This document shows, piece after piece, positions 47,178-55,898 of a stretch of 64,000 nt of DNA (positions are counted from its first letter, which is position 1; every line of letters starts with the position of its first letter). The stretch is taken from assembly GCA_000963575.1 (NCBI GenBank), contig CP011077.1:1054001-1118000 (forward strand), read 5' to 3'. The notes beneath the pieces were generated by a model. The model searched no databases and had not been told where the DNA came from. It worked only from the letters and a program-made list of their open reading frames with translations. This DNA is from Klebsiella michiganensis (lineage in GTDB: Bacteria; Pseudomonadota; Gammaproteobacteria; Enterobacterales; Enterobacteriaceae). The translations under genes and the position numbers were made by a program.

Positions 47178-47256
47178 GACGTTGTTAGCCTGAGGTTAAA
47201 AGGCTATTGTCCAGGAAAGTGTACCCGGGTGTAAACCATTTGAGAAAAGAGGGAAA

Positions 47257-47442
47257 GCGGCCCCTGAGAACAGAGGCCGCTGCGAGTGCTGACAAAGAGG
47301 AAAAAAGCGTGGTTTTTCCCTCTTTGTGGCTATCAGCCGAAAATCAATGAATTGATTTTCCTGATTTTTAACTAACCTTCTGGTATTTCTTCTCTCGCCA
47401 GAGGTTGGGCAGCAGTTTGAGCGGCCCCTGAGAACAGAGGCC
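47257..47442. repeat. Double-hairpin repeat copy B bracketed by 22-bp direct repeats
   Basis: Positions 47287-47408 are a second copy of the element at 4055-4177, with both hairpins kept (GAGG.AAAAA/TTTTTCCCTC around GCGTGG; GAAAATCAAT/ATTGATTTTC). It is flanked by an exact direct repeat of 22 bp (GCGGCCCCTGAGAACAGAGG plus CC) at 47257-47278 and 47421-47442. The left one extends into a hairpin GCGGCC..GGCCGC. It sits just after the 3' end of the dienelactone-hydrolase gene and may terminate it. Confidence 0.85.
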
Positions 47443-47449
47443 CTGAGCA

Positions 47450-48172
47450 TCAGTTAAAAACGTTGTGCAGCAGCGTGTACATCTGGGTGAAAGCGCGTTT
47501 TGACACTTCCGGGTGGTATTTCGCCACGCCTTCAACGTCCGCACCCGGGTCGGTGAATGAATGCACGGCGCCGGCGTAGCTCACCAGCTGCCAGTCTACC
47601 GATGCGGCGTTCATTTCACTGACAAACTCGCTGAGCTGTTCGCGCGGCACCAGCGGGTCTTCCGCGCCGTCCAGCACCAGAATAGAGGCTTTGATCTCTC
47701 CGGCGGCATGCGTTTTTAGGGTGTTGAGCGTGCCGTGGAAAGAAACCGCCGCTTTGATATCCGCCCCGCTTCTTGCCAGTTCGAGCGCGCAGTGCCCGCC
47801 GAAGCAAAAGCCTGCGACAGCCAGTTTACTGCCGTCGACGGCTGCGGTTTTCTGCGTGGCAAGCGTGTCCAGCGCGGCCTGCATGCGGCCAACCTCTGCC
47901 GGGGTATCCTTCACACCCATCATCAGGGCACCAGCTTCATCGGCGTTGGTCGGGCGCTGACCCTGGCCGTAAAGATCGGCAACCAGTACCACATAGCCCT
48001 GGGCGGCGATCCCTTTAGCCTGTTCAACCGCGCCGGTACTCACGCCCATCCAGTTGGGGGCTATCAGAATACCTGGCCGCGCAGCGCTTTGGTTTTCCTG
48101 GTAGACCAGTGCGCCTTCAAAGGTTTGATTCTCGACTTGATAAGTAATGGGTGTTGAAATAATTTCTGACAT
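47450..48172 (-). CDS. Dienelactone hydrolase family protein
   Basis: A 240-residue alpha/beta hydrolase of the DLH family. The nucleophile is a cysteine: GFCFGG with Cys123; the likely Asp172 (DGAEDPLVP) and His204 (GAVHSFTDP) complete the triad. Classical DLH opens dienelactone in chlorocatechol breakdown, but most enterobacterial members have no known substrate. A single gene with ~217 bp of AT-rich DNA upstream. Confidence 0.87.
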   Translation of the reverse strand: MSEIISTPITYQVENQTFEGALVYQENQSAARPGILIAPNWMGVSTGAVEQAKGIAAQGYVVLVADLYGQGQRPTNADEAGALMMGVKDTPAEVGRMQAALDTLATQKTAAVDGSKLAVAGFCFGGHCALELARSGADIKAAVSFHGTLNTLKTHAAGEIKASILVLDGAEDPLVPREQLSEFVSEMNAASVDWQLVSYAGAVHSFTDPGADVEGVAKYHPEVSKRAFTQMYTLLHNVFN

Positions 48173-48390
48173 CAGAATTAACCCCTAAATAAAATTTATT
48201 GGTCTGCAGGTGAACGCTAATTAATTTCATATCGATAAAGGATTAGCAATTTATTAAATTTACAAGCGCATGAATTGCTATTTAATAGAATTAAAAAAGC
48301 GTTTATTTGTTAGTGATAAATAATTTCTGTGAATAATTGTAATTGATAGTGCTAAAACAGGGCGTACCCGCTTTTTCTATAAGCCTTTAC

Positions 48391-48834
48391 TCATATCAAG
48401 GCATCGCCTTGAGTAATGGGTAAAAGGCGAGAATCTTCCAGCGCCGCCGCGCGATGGCCAATTCCCTGGAGATACGCCTCATTGTCCGCAAAAGCCAGAA
48501 AAGCCGCCTGGCTATTTTGCCGCACGAGCATGACGCAGTCCCAGCGCTCATCCGGCGGGCCAATCAGCCAGTCCCCAGCGCTGCCAAGAAAAGTAATATC
48601 CCCGCCGCTCTGGCGTAAAAAAGGCAGCGTGTGCTGTATATAACGCTGAAAAGCTTCCGCGCCGCTAACGGGCCTGAGCGGCATTAACTCTGGAGTAGCC
48701 GAATAATCCGCAATTTCCCGAAAACGCAGGAGGTTAAGCATATAAACCTCCCCGGGAATTTTTTTCATAATAAAATTGCGTCCGGCCTCCTGGGTTGGCT
48801 GCAGATAAGGTGCTGCGTTTGAGGACGTGGCCAT
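48391..48834 (-). CDS. DUF1330-like (dimeric alpha-beta barrel) protein
   Basis: A 147-residue protein resembling DUF1330 family members: EVYMLNLLRFREIADYS near residue 30 and a repeated strand-helix pattern including WDCVMLVRQNSQAAFLAFADNEAYL. The fold is that of small ABM-type enzymes; no function known. Fourth gene of the DUF2239 operon, 11 bp after the hydrolase gene. Start at ATG 48834 fits the GGGA ribosome site better than ATG 48840. Confidence 0.7.
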   Translation of the reverse strand: MATSSNAAPYLQPTQEAGRNFIMKKIPGEVYMLNLLRFREIADYSATPELMPLRPVSGAEAFQRYIQHTLPFLRQSGGDITFLGSAGDWLIGPPDERWDCVMLVRQNSQAAFLAFADNEAYLQGIGHRAAALEDSRLLPITQGDALI

Positions 48835-48845
48835 AATCATTCCCG

Positions 48846-49727
48846 TTATTTCCCGATAGCGAAATGCGCGAGAAGCAGGGAGGCCACTTCTTCTTCCAGC
48901 GCGGGCGGGATTTCATGGCCCATGCCTTCAATGAGCTGCAATTTTGCGGCGGGGATTGCCCTGGCAATGTCCTGCCCGGCCTCTACCGGGAAGAGCGGAT
49001 CGCGCGTGCCGTGGATCACCAGCGTGGGGGCTGCGATCCGGTTTGTCTCCAGGCGGAGATCGCCGGTGGCCGCCATGGCCGCAATCTGGCGCAGCATACC
49101 GGGCATCGAACTGGCGCGCGCCAGCGAGGTTGTTAACAGCGCCGTGTAATACTGCTCGTCAAACGGGATGTGCGTGGAGGCAATCCGCCTGAAGAAAGCG
49201 AGCTGCTGCTCAAGCCAGGCGCTTTGATGTGAATGCGGATCCGGCTTCGGCCCGATTAGCATGGCCATCACATCCGGGGCCGGAGGCGGGAGCTGCGGAT
49301 TGCCGGTGCTGGACATGATGGCGCACAGAGACCGCGTTTTTTGCGGATACCGCGCGGCAAAAAGCTGGGCAATCATGCCGCCCATTGAGCGGCCAACAAT
49401 GTGCGCCGCCGGAATACCGGCGTTGTCCAGCGTGAGGGCAACGTCTGCCGCCATGTCCCGGAGCGTATAGGCGATGGGGATGCTTTGGCCCTGGGAGAGC
49501 GCCTGCAGATTGGGTACGCCCGCGTGGTTCATCATGGGAGACAGCCCGCAGTCGCGATTATCGACCCGTAAAATGAAGAACCCGGCGTCGGCCAGGCGCT
49601 GGCAGAAGCCCTGAGACCAGCTAATGCTCTGGCTGCCCAGGCCCGGCAATAGCACGATGGCCGGGTGGGTTTTTTCGCCAAAGGCGTCGAAGTAGAGGGA
49701 GACCGGCAGGTTAGTAGCAGTGCTCAT
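48846..49727 (-). CDS. Alpha/beta hydrolase
   Basis: A 293-residue cytoplasmic alpha/beta hydrolase: oxyanion segment LLPGLGSQSISW, RVDNRDCGLS, nucleophile elbow GRSMGG (Ser ~115), acid Asp in HGTRDPLFPVEAG and His in IEGMGHEIPP. Related to haloperoxidase/RutD-type hydrolases; the substrate is unknown. It overlaps the GIY-YIG gene by 17 bp in the DUF2239 operon. Confidence 0.85.
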   Translation of the reverse strand: MSTATNLPVSLYFDAFGEKTHPAIVLLPGLGSQSISWSQGFCQRLADAGFFILRVDNRDCGLSPMMNHAGVPNLQALSQGQSIPIAYTLRDMAADVALTLDNAGIPAAHIVGRSMGGMIAQLFAARYPQKTRSLCAIMSSTGNPQLPPPAPDVMAMLIGPKPDPHSHQSAWLEQQLAFFRRIASTHIPFDEQYYTALLTTSLARASSMPGMLRQIAAMAATGDLRLETNRIAAPTLVIHGTRDPLFPVEAGQDIARAIPAAKLQLIEGMGHEIPPALEEEVASLLLAHFAIGK

Positions 49728-50052
49728 GGGCGATCCTCAGTTTTTGCTGCCAGGTTTCCAGCAGCTTCTCCAGCGCGGCGTTCACGTTTTGCTCGTCCGG
49801 TTTTACTCTTTCGAGCACGGTGAACTCGAACGCGGGCTCACCGTATTGATTCCAGGCGTGCTGCAGCGCCTTATTGCGGTGCTGCCCGAATTTCAGTTCA
49901 AACAAATGGCGGTTTAACACGCCCTGTGCGTTTGCGGCGCTGGCCAGCAGCTTGTGGCCGGTTTGCGTATTGGCGATCAGGTAAATTCCGGCCGTTGTGG
50001 GGCTGTCTTTATAGCTCTGCTTCAGGTCTTTTTTATTTATGGCTTCAGTCAT
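49711..50052 (-). CDS. GIY-YIG-like nuclease-family protein
   Basis: A 113-residue protein of GIY-YIG type: GIYLIANTQTG at residues ~22-32 and the family tail NRHLFELKFGQHRNKALQHAWNQYG..FEFTVLE. The second motif (YIG) is not clearly kept (KLLASA), so nuclease activity is uncertain; it resembles small GIY-YIG proteins of bacterial operons rather than homing enzymes. Overlaps DUF2239 by eight bases. Confidence 0.75.
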   Translation of the reverse strand: MTEAINKKDLKQSYKDSPTTAGIYLIANTQTGHKLLASAANAQGVLNRHLFELKFGQHRNKALQHAWNQYGEPAFEFTVLERVKPDEQNVNAALEKLLETWQQKLRIAHEHCY

Positions 50053-50629
50053 TTTTGGGCTCCTGTTTACCGAAAGCTAACGTTGCCGCATAGCGGCGAA
50101 TATCCTGCGGCCAGTCCGTCATCGCGGCATTAAAGGCCGTTTCGTCATCGGCAAACAGCGCGCGCAGGCAAGTTTCATACTCGGGCAGGTCGCCCGCCAC
50201 CTCATGCATAAACTGGTAGGCGCTTTCGTGCCTACGGCGTTTGTTGTCCGCCGGCTCGCTGGCTTTTCTGGCCTGCTCGATCAGCCGGCGCAAGGTCGCA
50301 GAGGCACCGCCCGGCTGCGTAGCCAGCCACTCCCAATGGCGCGGCAGCAGGGTGACCTCCTTCGCCGATACGCCAAGTTTTGGCCTGCCGCGAGTTTTAA
50401 CCGTGGCGGACTCTTCGGGTTGCTGTTCGGCCAGTTCCGGGTAAGCCGTCAGGGCGCTGGCTTCGTCCCCGTGGGGGTGGATATCCAGCCGTTTACCGGT
50501 TTGATCGTTGAAGATAAAAACCGACTCGTTGCCGATTGGCGTGGCCTTTATCTGCTGCAGGATTTCACTCAGGTTGCCGTGGGCAATCTGCCGCCGCTGT
50601 AGAAAGGCGGTGAGGGTGACTGGAGGCAT
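50045..50629 (-). CDS. DUF2239-family protein, possible autoregulator
   Basis: A 194-residue protein of DUF2239. An N-terminal domain (~1-70, FIFNDQTGKRLDIHPHG) is followed by an AT-hook-like RGRPKLGV (~residue 81) and a segment VTLLPRHWEWLATQPGGASATLRRLIEQAR that reads like a ribbon-helix-helix DNA-binding unit. It is the first gene of a four-gene operon, with two palindromes immediately upstream, so autoregulation is a fair inference. Start ATG 50629 follows AGGTGCTACCC. Confidence 0.75.
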   Translation of the reverse strand: MPPVTLTAFLQRRQIAHGNLSEILQQIKATPIGNESVFIFNDQTGKRLDIHPHGDEASALTAYPELAEQQPEESATVKTRGRPKLGVSAKEVTLLPRHWEWLATQPGGASATLRRLIEQARKASEPADNKRRRHESAYQFMHEVAGDLPEYETCLRALFADDETAFNAAMTDWPQDIRRYAATLAFGKQEPKND

Positions 50630-50641
50630 GGGTAGCACCTA

Positions 50642-50707
50642 TTTTATCCGGGTAAAAATAACAGCCTATCGGCAGGCGTTAACCTTGTCAATTATACCCG
50701 GGTAAAA
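50642..50707 (-). promoter_or_regulatory. Twin palindromic operators before the DUF2239 operon
   Basis: TTTTATCCGGGTAAAA (50642-50657) and TTATACCCGGGTAAAA (50692-50707) are near-perfect palindromes, 50 bp apart start to start (about five helical turns), in the 91-bp space before the operon. They share TTWTAYCCGGGTAAAA. A related TACCCGGGTGTAAA lies at 47222-47235. Confidence 0.65.
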
Positions 50708-50720
50708 TAGTCCGATGAGT

Positions 50721-51650
50721 TTAGGCCTGGTGCATCAAATCCTGGTACAACGCTGCCAGAACGCCACCGGGACGAAATTGCTTTTTGATCCAGCGGGTGA
50801 CCTGCCCCGTCGCCGCGTGCTGGGTAGCAAGTAACATGCGGGAATGCTGGCGCGGGTTATGTACCTGGCGGATCGTCAGCCGGCCGTTTTCTACCTCGCT
50901 ACGCACCATGTAATCCGGCAAAAAACCGATGCCTTCGCCCAAAATCTGACACTGGCATTTGGTCGGGAAGTCCGGCACTACCACGGTTTCCTGGCCATGC
51001 AGCAGCCAGCCCACTTTTTTATTTATGGTGGAGGCGGTGTCTTCCACCATGATATTGGTGTACAGCCTGAGCTGGCTTTCGGGGATGGGTTCCTGTGCCG
51101 TGGCGAGAGGGTGATCTGGCGCGACGGCGAACGCCCAGTGGATGACGCCAATCTCCGTGTAGTCAATCCCGCCCCCGCCCAGCAGCGAATCCGGTGCGCC
51201 GATCGCAATATTCACCTGATTGTTGAGCATCGCGTCCCAGACGCCGTTGTACACCTCGGTGGTGATGGCAATCTGGCAGCCGGGGAACTGCTGTTTCAAA
51301 ATATTCAGCAGCCTCGCCGTGTGGTGAGGCGTGTATAGCAGGTGGTTAATGCAAATCCTGACTTTGGCTTCGATCCCCTGCGAAATAGTCTCAATACCCC
51401 GGCGGATCCCTTGAAAATCATTCAATAAGTCGCTGGCCTTCCGGTAAAGGTAGAGCCCGGATTCTGTCAGTTCAATACTGCGGGTATTGCGGATAAACAG
51501 TGGCGCACCGAGCCAGGTTTCCATGCGTTTTATGGTGTAGCTGATGGCGGAGGTGGTCACGCCCAGCTCTTCGGCCGCACGGCTGAAGCTGCCGTAGCGG
51601 GCGGCACAGGTAAAGGCCTGCAAATTCTCTTCGGTAAAGATGGAGTTCAT
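50721..51650 (-). CDS. LysR-family regulator
   Basis: A 309-residue LysR regulator: HTH at ~residues 5-65 (FSRAAEELGVTTSAISYTIKRME) and a C-terminal effector domain. The target is unknown; it shares its strand with the DUF2239 operon but lies upstream of it, and is divergent from an ankyrin-protein gene. A frame 15 codons longer is open, but ATG 51650 puts the HTH at the normal distance. Confidence 0.86.
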   Translation of the reverse strand: MNSIFTEENLQAFTCAARYGSFSRAAEELGVTTSAISYTIKRMETWLGAPLFIRNTRSIELTESGLYLYRKASDLLNDFQGIRRGIETISQGIEAKVRICINHLLYTPHHTARLLNILKQQFPGCQIAITTEVYNGVWDAMLNNQVNIAIGAPDSLLGGGGIDYTEIGVIHWAFAVAPDHPLATAQEPIPESQLRLYTNIMVEDTASTINKKVGWLLHGQETVVVPDFPTKCQCQILGEGIGFLPDYMVRSEVENGRLTIRQVHNPRQHSRMLLATQHAATGQVTRWIKKQFRPGGVLAALYQDLMHQA

Positions 51651-51828
51651 TCCGTGCTCCCTTCGATGACGCGTGATGCGGGGAGTTTGACACATTCTGA
51701 AAAGGATTATTGAAACGCATTCAACAATAGCGACATTAGCGATGAATCTTTTTTAAGCGGATGTTCATCCCGGCAGGGCGTTGTTATTCTCGAATTTCAG
51801 CATTAACCGCGAACGACAGGAGAACATT

Positions 51829-52434
51829 ATGTCTGACAAAGAACGGGTTACCGGGTTTCTGACGGCGGCTTTGAACGGAGACGCGGCAACGCTTAGAACA
51901 TGCCTGGCGCAGGGCGTGGATGTTAACGCCACCAACCGGCAGGGCAGAACGGCTATCACCATTGCCAGCCTGAACCAAAAATATGACTGCGTGGCGCTGC
52001 TTATTGAGGCCGGTGCGGACATTAATCACCAGGATGAAACCTGCTTTAATCCCTTCCTGATTAGCTGTCTGAATAACGATCTTGAACTGTTACGCCTGCT
52101 GTTACCCGCGAAGCCTGACCTGACTCGCTTAACCCGCTTTGGCGGGGTAGGCATTACGCCTGCCAGCGAGAAAGGGCACCTTGAGATTGTTCGCGAGCTG
52201 TTGGCGCGCACCGAGATTAACGTCAACCACACTAACTTCCTCGGCTGGACGCCGCTGCTTGAGGCCATCGTGCTGAACGACGGCGGCAAAAAGCAGCAGG
52301 AGATTGTCTCCCTGCTGCTGGAACACGGTGCCAGCCCGCATATGACCGATAAATACGGCAAAACGCCGCTGGAATTGGCTGAAGAAAAAGGCTACCGCGC
52401 AATCGCTCAGCTACTGAGAGACGCGGGCGCATAG
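51829..52434 (+). CDS. Ankyrin-repeat protein
   Basis: A 201-residue protein made of about five ankyrin repeats (for example NRQGRTAITIASLNQKYDCV and GWTPLLEAIVLNDGGKKQQE), with no signal peptide. A protein-protein interaction role is likely; the partner is unknown. Start ATG 51829 follows GACAGGAGAACATT. The next gene, an exported amidohydrolase, starts 49 bp downstream; co-transcription is plausible and the pair may act together or share LysR control. Confidence 0.85.
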   Translation: MSDKERVTGFLTAALNGDAATLRTCLAQGVDVNATNRQGRTAITIASLNQKYDCVALLIEAGADINHQDETCFNPFLISCLNNDLELLRLLLPAKPDLTRLTRFGGVGITPASEKGHLEIVRELLARTEINVNHTNFLGWTPLLEAIVLNDGGKKQQEIVSLLLEHGASPHMTDKYGKTPLELAEEKGYRAIAQLLRDAGA

Positions 52435-52483
52435 CCGCAACATCCCTGACAACCACCATCACACTCTGGGTAGAAAAATAATA

Positions 52484-53869
52484 ATGACTGAGATTGAAAA
52501 AAGCCGTCGCGATTTTATCAGCGGGGGCGGCAAAGTCGCCGCCGCCTGTGCGCTGTTTGGGGCTACCGGCACCGCAGCCTGGGCCGCAAAAACACCCGCC
52601 ACCGCTTGTGAGAGCAGCCGCCAAATGAATGCCATCAGCGAAAAACATTACTACCTCGACAATGTGCGGCTGGAAACCGGGTTTAACTATGAAGGCGAAA
52701 CCGCCGTCAGCACCCGCACCGAACTGCACACGTTAGAAATCAAAGACGGCAAAATTGCGGCAATTAGCGCCAACAAATTGCATCCTGACAGCGCGCTTCA
52801 CGCGTATGATGCGGGCGGTAAGCTGCTGCTGCCGGCAATGCGTGATATGCACATCCACCTGGACAAGACGTTCTACGGCGGCCCGTGGCAGGTACATAAC
52901 CGCCCGGAAGGCACCACCATCATGGATATGATTGCCTACGAGCGTAAAATTCTGCCTGAGCTGCAGCCCTACACCCGCGAGCGCGCCGGAAAGCTCATCG
53001 ATCTTATCCAGTCCAAAGGCTCAACGATTGCCCGCAGCCACTGCAACATCGAGCCCGTTTCCGGGTTGAAAAACCTTGAAAACCTGCAGGCGGTGCTGGC
53101 AGAGCGAAAGTCAGGCCTGAACTGTGAAATTGTTGCGTTTCCACAGCACGGTTTGCTTCTGTCAAAATCTGAACCGCTGATGCGGGAGGCGATGCAGGCG
53201 GGGGCGCACTACGTGGGCGGCCTGGATCCCACCAACGTGGATGGCGCGATGGAGAAATCGCTCGATACCATGTTCCAGATAGCGCTGGATTACGACAAAG
53301 GCGTGGACATTCACCTGCACGAAACCAGCCCGGCGGGCGTAGCGGCGGTGAATTACATGGTGGAAACGGTAGAGAAAACGCCGCAGCTTAAAGGCAAACT
53401 GACCATCAGCCACGGCTTTGCGCTGGCTACCCTTACGCCACAGCAGGTGGATGATATTGCAACGCGTATGGCCGCCCAGCAGATTAGCATCGCGTCTACC
53501 GTCCCCATCGGGACTTTGCATATGCCGCTGAAGCAGCTCCAGCAAAAAGGCGTGCTGGTGATGACCGGCACCGACAGCGTGATCGATCACTGGTCGCCGT
53601 ACGGCCTGGGCGACATGCTGGAAAAAGCCAACCTCTATGCGCAACTCTACGTTCGCCCGAGCGAGCTTAGCCTGTCGCGTTCGCTGGCCATTGCCACCGG
53701 CAATATTTTGCCGCTGGACGATAAAGGTAAACAGGTGTGGCCGAAGGTGCAGGACGAGGCGAGCTTTGTGCTGGTGGATGCATCCTGTTCTGCGGAAGCC
53801 GTGGCGCGTATTTCGCCGCGTACCGCCACCTTCCATCAGGGCAATTTAGTCTGGGGAAGCGTGATTTAA
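52484..53869 (+). CDS. Tat-exported amidohydrolase (cytosine-deaminase-like)
   Basis: A 461-residue metal-dependent hydrolase. The N-terminus has a twin-arginine signal (KSRRDFISGG, cut near AWAAK). Metal-site HxH is in RDMHIHLDKTF (~residues 122-132), with further ligands in SHCNIEP, DIHLHETSP and GTDSVIDHW, the CodA-like pattern. The substrate is unknown; periplasmic location is unusual for CodA-type enzymes. A perfect terminator follows. Confidence 0.83.
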   Translation: MTEIEKSRRDFISGGGKVAAACALFGATGTAAWAAKTPATACESSRQMNAISEKHYYLDNVRLETGFNYEGETAVSTRTELHTLEIKDGKIAAISANKLHPDSALHAYDAGGKLLLPAMRDMHIHLDKTFYGGPWQVHNRPEGTTIMDMIAYERKILPELQPYTRERAGKLIDLIQSKGSTIARSHCNIEPVSGLKNLENLQAVLAERKSGLNCEIVAFPQHGLLLSKSEPLMREAMQAGAHYVGGLDPTNVDGAMEKSLDTMFQIALDYDKGVDIHLHETSPAGVAAVNYMVETVEKTPQLKGKLTISHGFALATLTPQQVDDIATRMAAQQISIASTVPIGTLHMPLKQLQQKGVLVMTGTDSVIDHWSPYGLGDMLEKANLYAQLYVRPSELSLSRSLAIATGNILPLDDKGKQVWPKVQDEASFVLVDASCSAEAVARISPRTATFHQGNLVWGSVI

Positions 53870-53877
53870 TGCGGGAC

Positions 53878-53904
53878 AAAATAGCCTGCGAAAGCAGGCT
53901 ATTT
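53878..53904. terminator. Bidirectional terminator
   Basis: Perfect stem AAATAGCCTGC / GCAGGCTATTT with a GAAA loop between the convergent amidohydrolase and uspG genes. Confidence 0.9.
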
Positions 53905-53913
53905 ATGGGCATT

Positions 53914-54345
53914 TTACCGCACAACAAACACCGGGAAACGGGCGTGGCGAATAATGCTGGAAGCGTTGGAGCCGAGCAGGTGAGTAGAAATAGACGGATT
54001 CTTCGAACCAACAATAATCACATCCGCATGAATTTCCTGCGCGACCTCGTTAACTTCATCCCGCACCGAGCCGTAGCGAATCTCCAGCACCACTCGCTCT
54101 TTAGGCAGTGAGAAATGCCCCCGCAATTCTTCCATTTTTTCTTCGGCGTTTTTCTTCAGATACTCGTCGAATTTACGGATGTCAGAGGAAAAGCCGTGGG
54201 TATTAAACAGCGGGGATTTAGGCAGAACGTACAGAAGGTGGATAGTGCCCTCAGACTCTTTCGCCAGGTATTCGGCATGGCGAATTGCTTTATCCGTGAG
54301 CTCCATTTCAAAAACATCCACCGGCATTAAGATGGTTTTATACAT
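53914..54345 (-). CDS. uspG: Universal stress protein UspG
   Basis: A 143-residue UspA-fold protein of the UspF/UspG type. The N-terminus MYKTILMPVDVFEMELTDKA follows E. coli UspG, and the ATP-binding loop GSKNPSISTHLLGSNAS is present at the C-terminus. Involved in stress survival and adhesion in E. coli. Single gene; the ATG follows AAAGGAGATGAACG. Confidence 0.9.
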   Translation of the reverse strand: MYKTILMPVDVFEMELTDKAIRHAEYLAKESEGTIHLLYVLPKSPLFNTHGFSSDIRKFDEYLKKNAEEKMEELRGHFSLPKERVVLEIRYGSVRDEVNEVAQEIHADVIIVGSKNPSISTHLLGSNASSIIRHARFPVFVVR

Positions 54346-54547
54346 CGTTCATCTCCTTTTGGTCACGTTTCATTCATCCTGGCATTAACGATGCTGTTTC
54401 GCCGTGATCTGGCGGGGAAATAAGGCATTTTTTCGTTTTCACTCTTTTGGGATGAAGACAGGGGGAGGGGCTATTTGATTCTTTATGCTGGATTGAAGCC
54501 GGAACCAGGGCCTCGCTTTTAACCCGGGACTGACTTCACCCACCGCA

Positions 54548-54763
54548 TTGCGGTTTCCCCTCACCCTAACCCTCTCCCGGAGGGAGAGGGAATAAAAAAA
54601 CTCGCCACCGCTTGCTTTCTCCCTCTCCCCTTTGGGGAGAAGGGATAAAAAACTCGCCACCGCTTGCTTTCCCCCTCTCCCCTTTGGGGAGAAGGGATAA
54701 AAAACTCGCCACCGCTTGCTTTCCCCCTCTCCCCTTTGGGGAGAGGGCCGGGGTGAGGGGGAA
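54548..54763. repeat. REP-type palindromes in a 52-bp tandem array
   Basis: Three units of exactly 52-bp period start at 54600, 54652 and 54704, each ACTCGCCACCGCTTGCTTTC followed by CCCTCTCCCCTTTGGGGAGA and a spacer ending in ATAAAA. A leading half element (CCCTCACCCTAACCCTCTCC...) begins at 54557 and the last unit ends in GGGCCGGGGTGAGGG. Reading frames across it are artefacts. The rest of the 615-bp gap 54346-54960 shows no gene. Confidence 0.9.
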
Positions 54764-54960
54764 AACCAGAAACGATGCTGCGGTTGAAGTTCGTACCAGA
54801 CATACAGCGGGGCTAAAACGGAGGTCTGCCGCTTCAGCGGTCGATTTATTTCGCCGGGAGTCCGGGTTCTCAGGGGAATGACGGTGATTCCCCTGAGCCG
54901 CTCTTTCATAGCGGGTATTTGTGACCAAGCACAGCCCATACGGGAGAAGGAAAGTCGTAC

Positions 54961-55733
54961 CTAGTTGCGACCTGCCATCACGCCGCCGTCAACGTCCCAC
55001 AGCGCGCCGGTCACCCAGGTGGTATTGTCGGACAACAGGAAGCTAACCACTCCTGCGACGTCGCGTGGGGTGCCTACGCGGCCGATAGGGTGGAAGCTAT
55101 CAAAGCTGCCCATCACGTCCGCCACATCCTCTTTCGGAATAAAGCCTTCGTAAATTGGCGTATGCACCACGGCAGGAGAAACCGCATTGACGCGGATGCC
55201 GTGAGAACCCAGCTCAATGGCAAGATTCTTCGTCAGCGCATGTAAACCGGCTTTTGCCATCGAGTAGGCTGAAGATGGCGTCGCGCCGATGGCCTGCTGT
55301 GCCCACATGGAGCCGATGTTGACGATTGAGCCTTTGATCCCGGCGGCAACCATGTTTTTCACCACTTCACGGGTAATGAAGAAGGTTGCGCGGTTAATGT
55401 TCATGTACATGTCGTAATCCGCTTCTTCGTGTTCGGTAAAGGCTTTCGGGAAGAAGACCCCGGCGGCGTTTACCAGCAGGCTGATGTCGCGGTGTTCGGC
55501 GTTAATCGTGTGCATCACTTTGTGCATCCCTTCGCTGCTCATCAGGTCCGCGACGATGACGGATCTTCGCCGAGGGCAGACAGCGCCTGGCGTGCCTGTT
55601 CAGCTTTCTCGGCGCGATTCCCGACCAGCACAACTTTGCCGCCGTTTTCCAGCACCTGACGGGCGCTTTCCAGACCCATACCGCTGGTGCCGCCAACAAC
55701 TAAAAGTTTCTTACCTGCGAATGATAGAGACAT
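54961..55733 (-). pseudogene. Short-chain dehydrogenase, frameshifted
   Basis: The N-terminal 63 residues (MSLSFAGKKLLVVGGTSGMG, the NAD(P) fold) run in one frame from 55733 and hit a stop at ~55542, while the rest (VIVADLMSSEG..., NAAG, YSMAKAG, ending DVDGGVMAGRN) continues in another frame to 54961. One missing base near 55559-55565 (CCGTC where CCGGTC would be in frame) explains it; restored, the protein is ~257 residues. Either a true pseudogene or a sequencing error. Divergent from a LysR gene, 165 bp away. Confidence 0.8.
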
Positions 55734-55898
55734 GATGACCTCGTATATTTGAGTTTAATAAGATGAAGCTGCCTGCTGCGACGCTTCACAATGGCGACAG
55801 AATGCCAAAACCATTTGTGCCTGACGAAGCATAAGAACTTGCATATCGAGAAAGAAAAACTATCTTGTCGGTATGTCGCCCTTTGCGGAAAAGAAAAC

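Noticed and set aside
54600..54755. CRISPR-like array (three regular repeats)
   Set aside because: The units are repeated over their whole 52-bp length, with no unique spacers and no cas genes nearby. It is a tandem REP-type repeat.
54439..54939. Overlapping minus-strand open frames of 80-166 codons with repeated peptides
   Set aside because: They are translations of the tandem palindromes and have no family resemblance or ribosome site.
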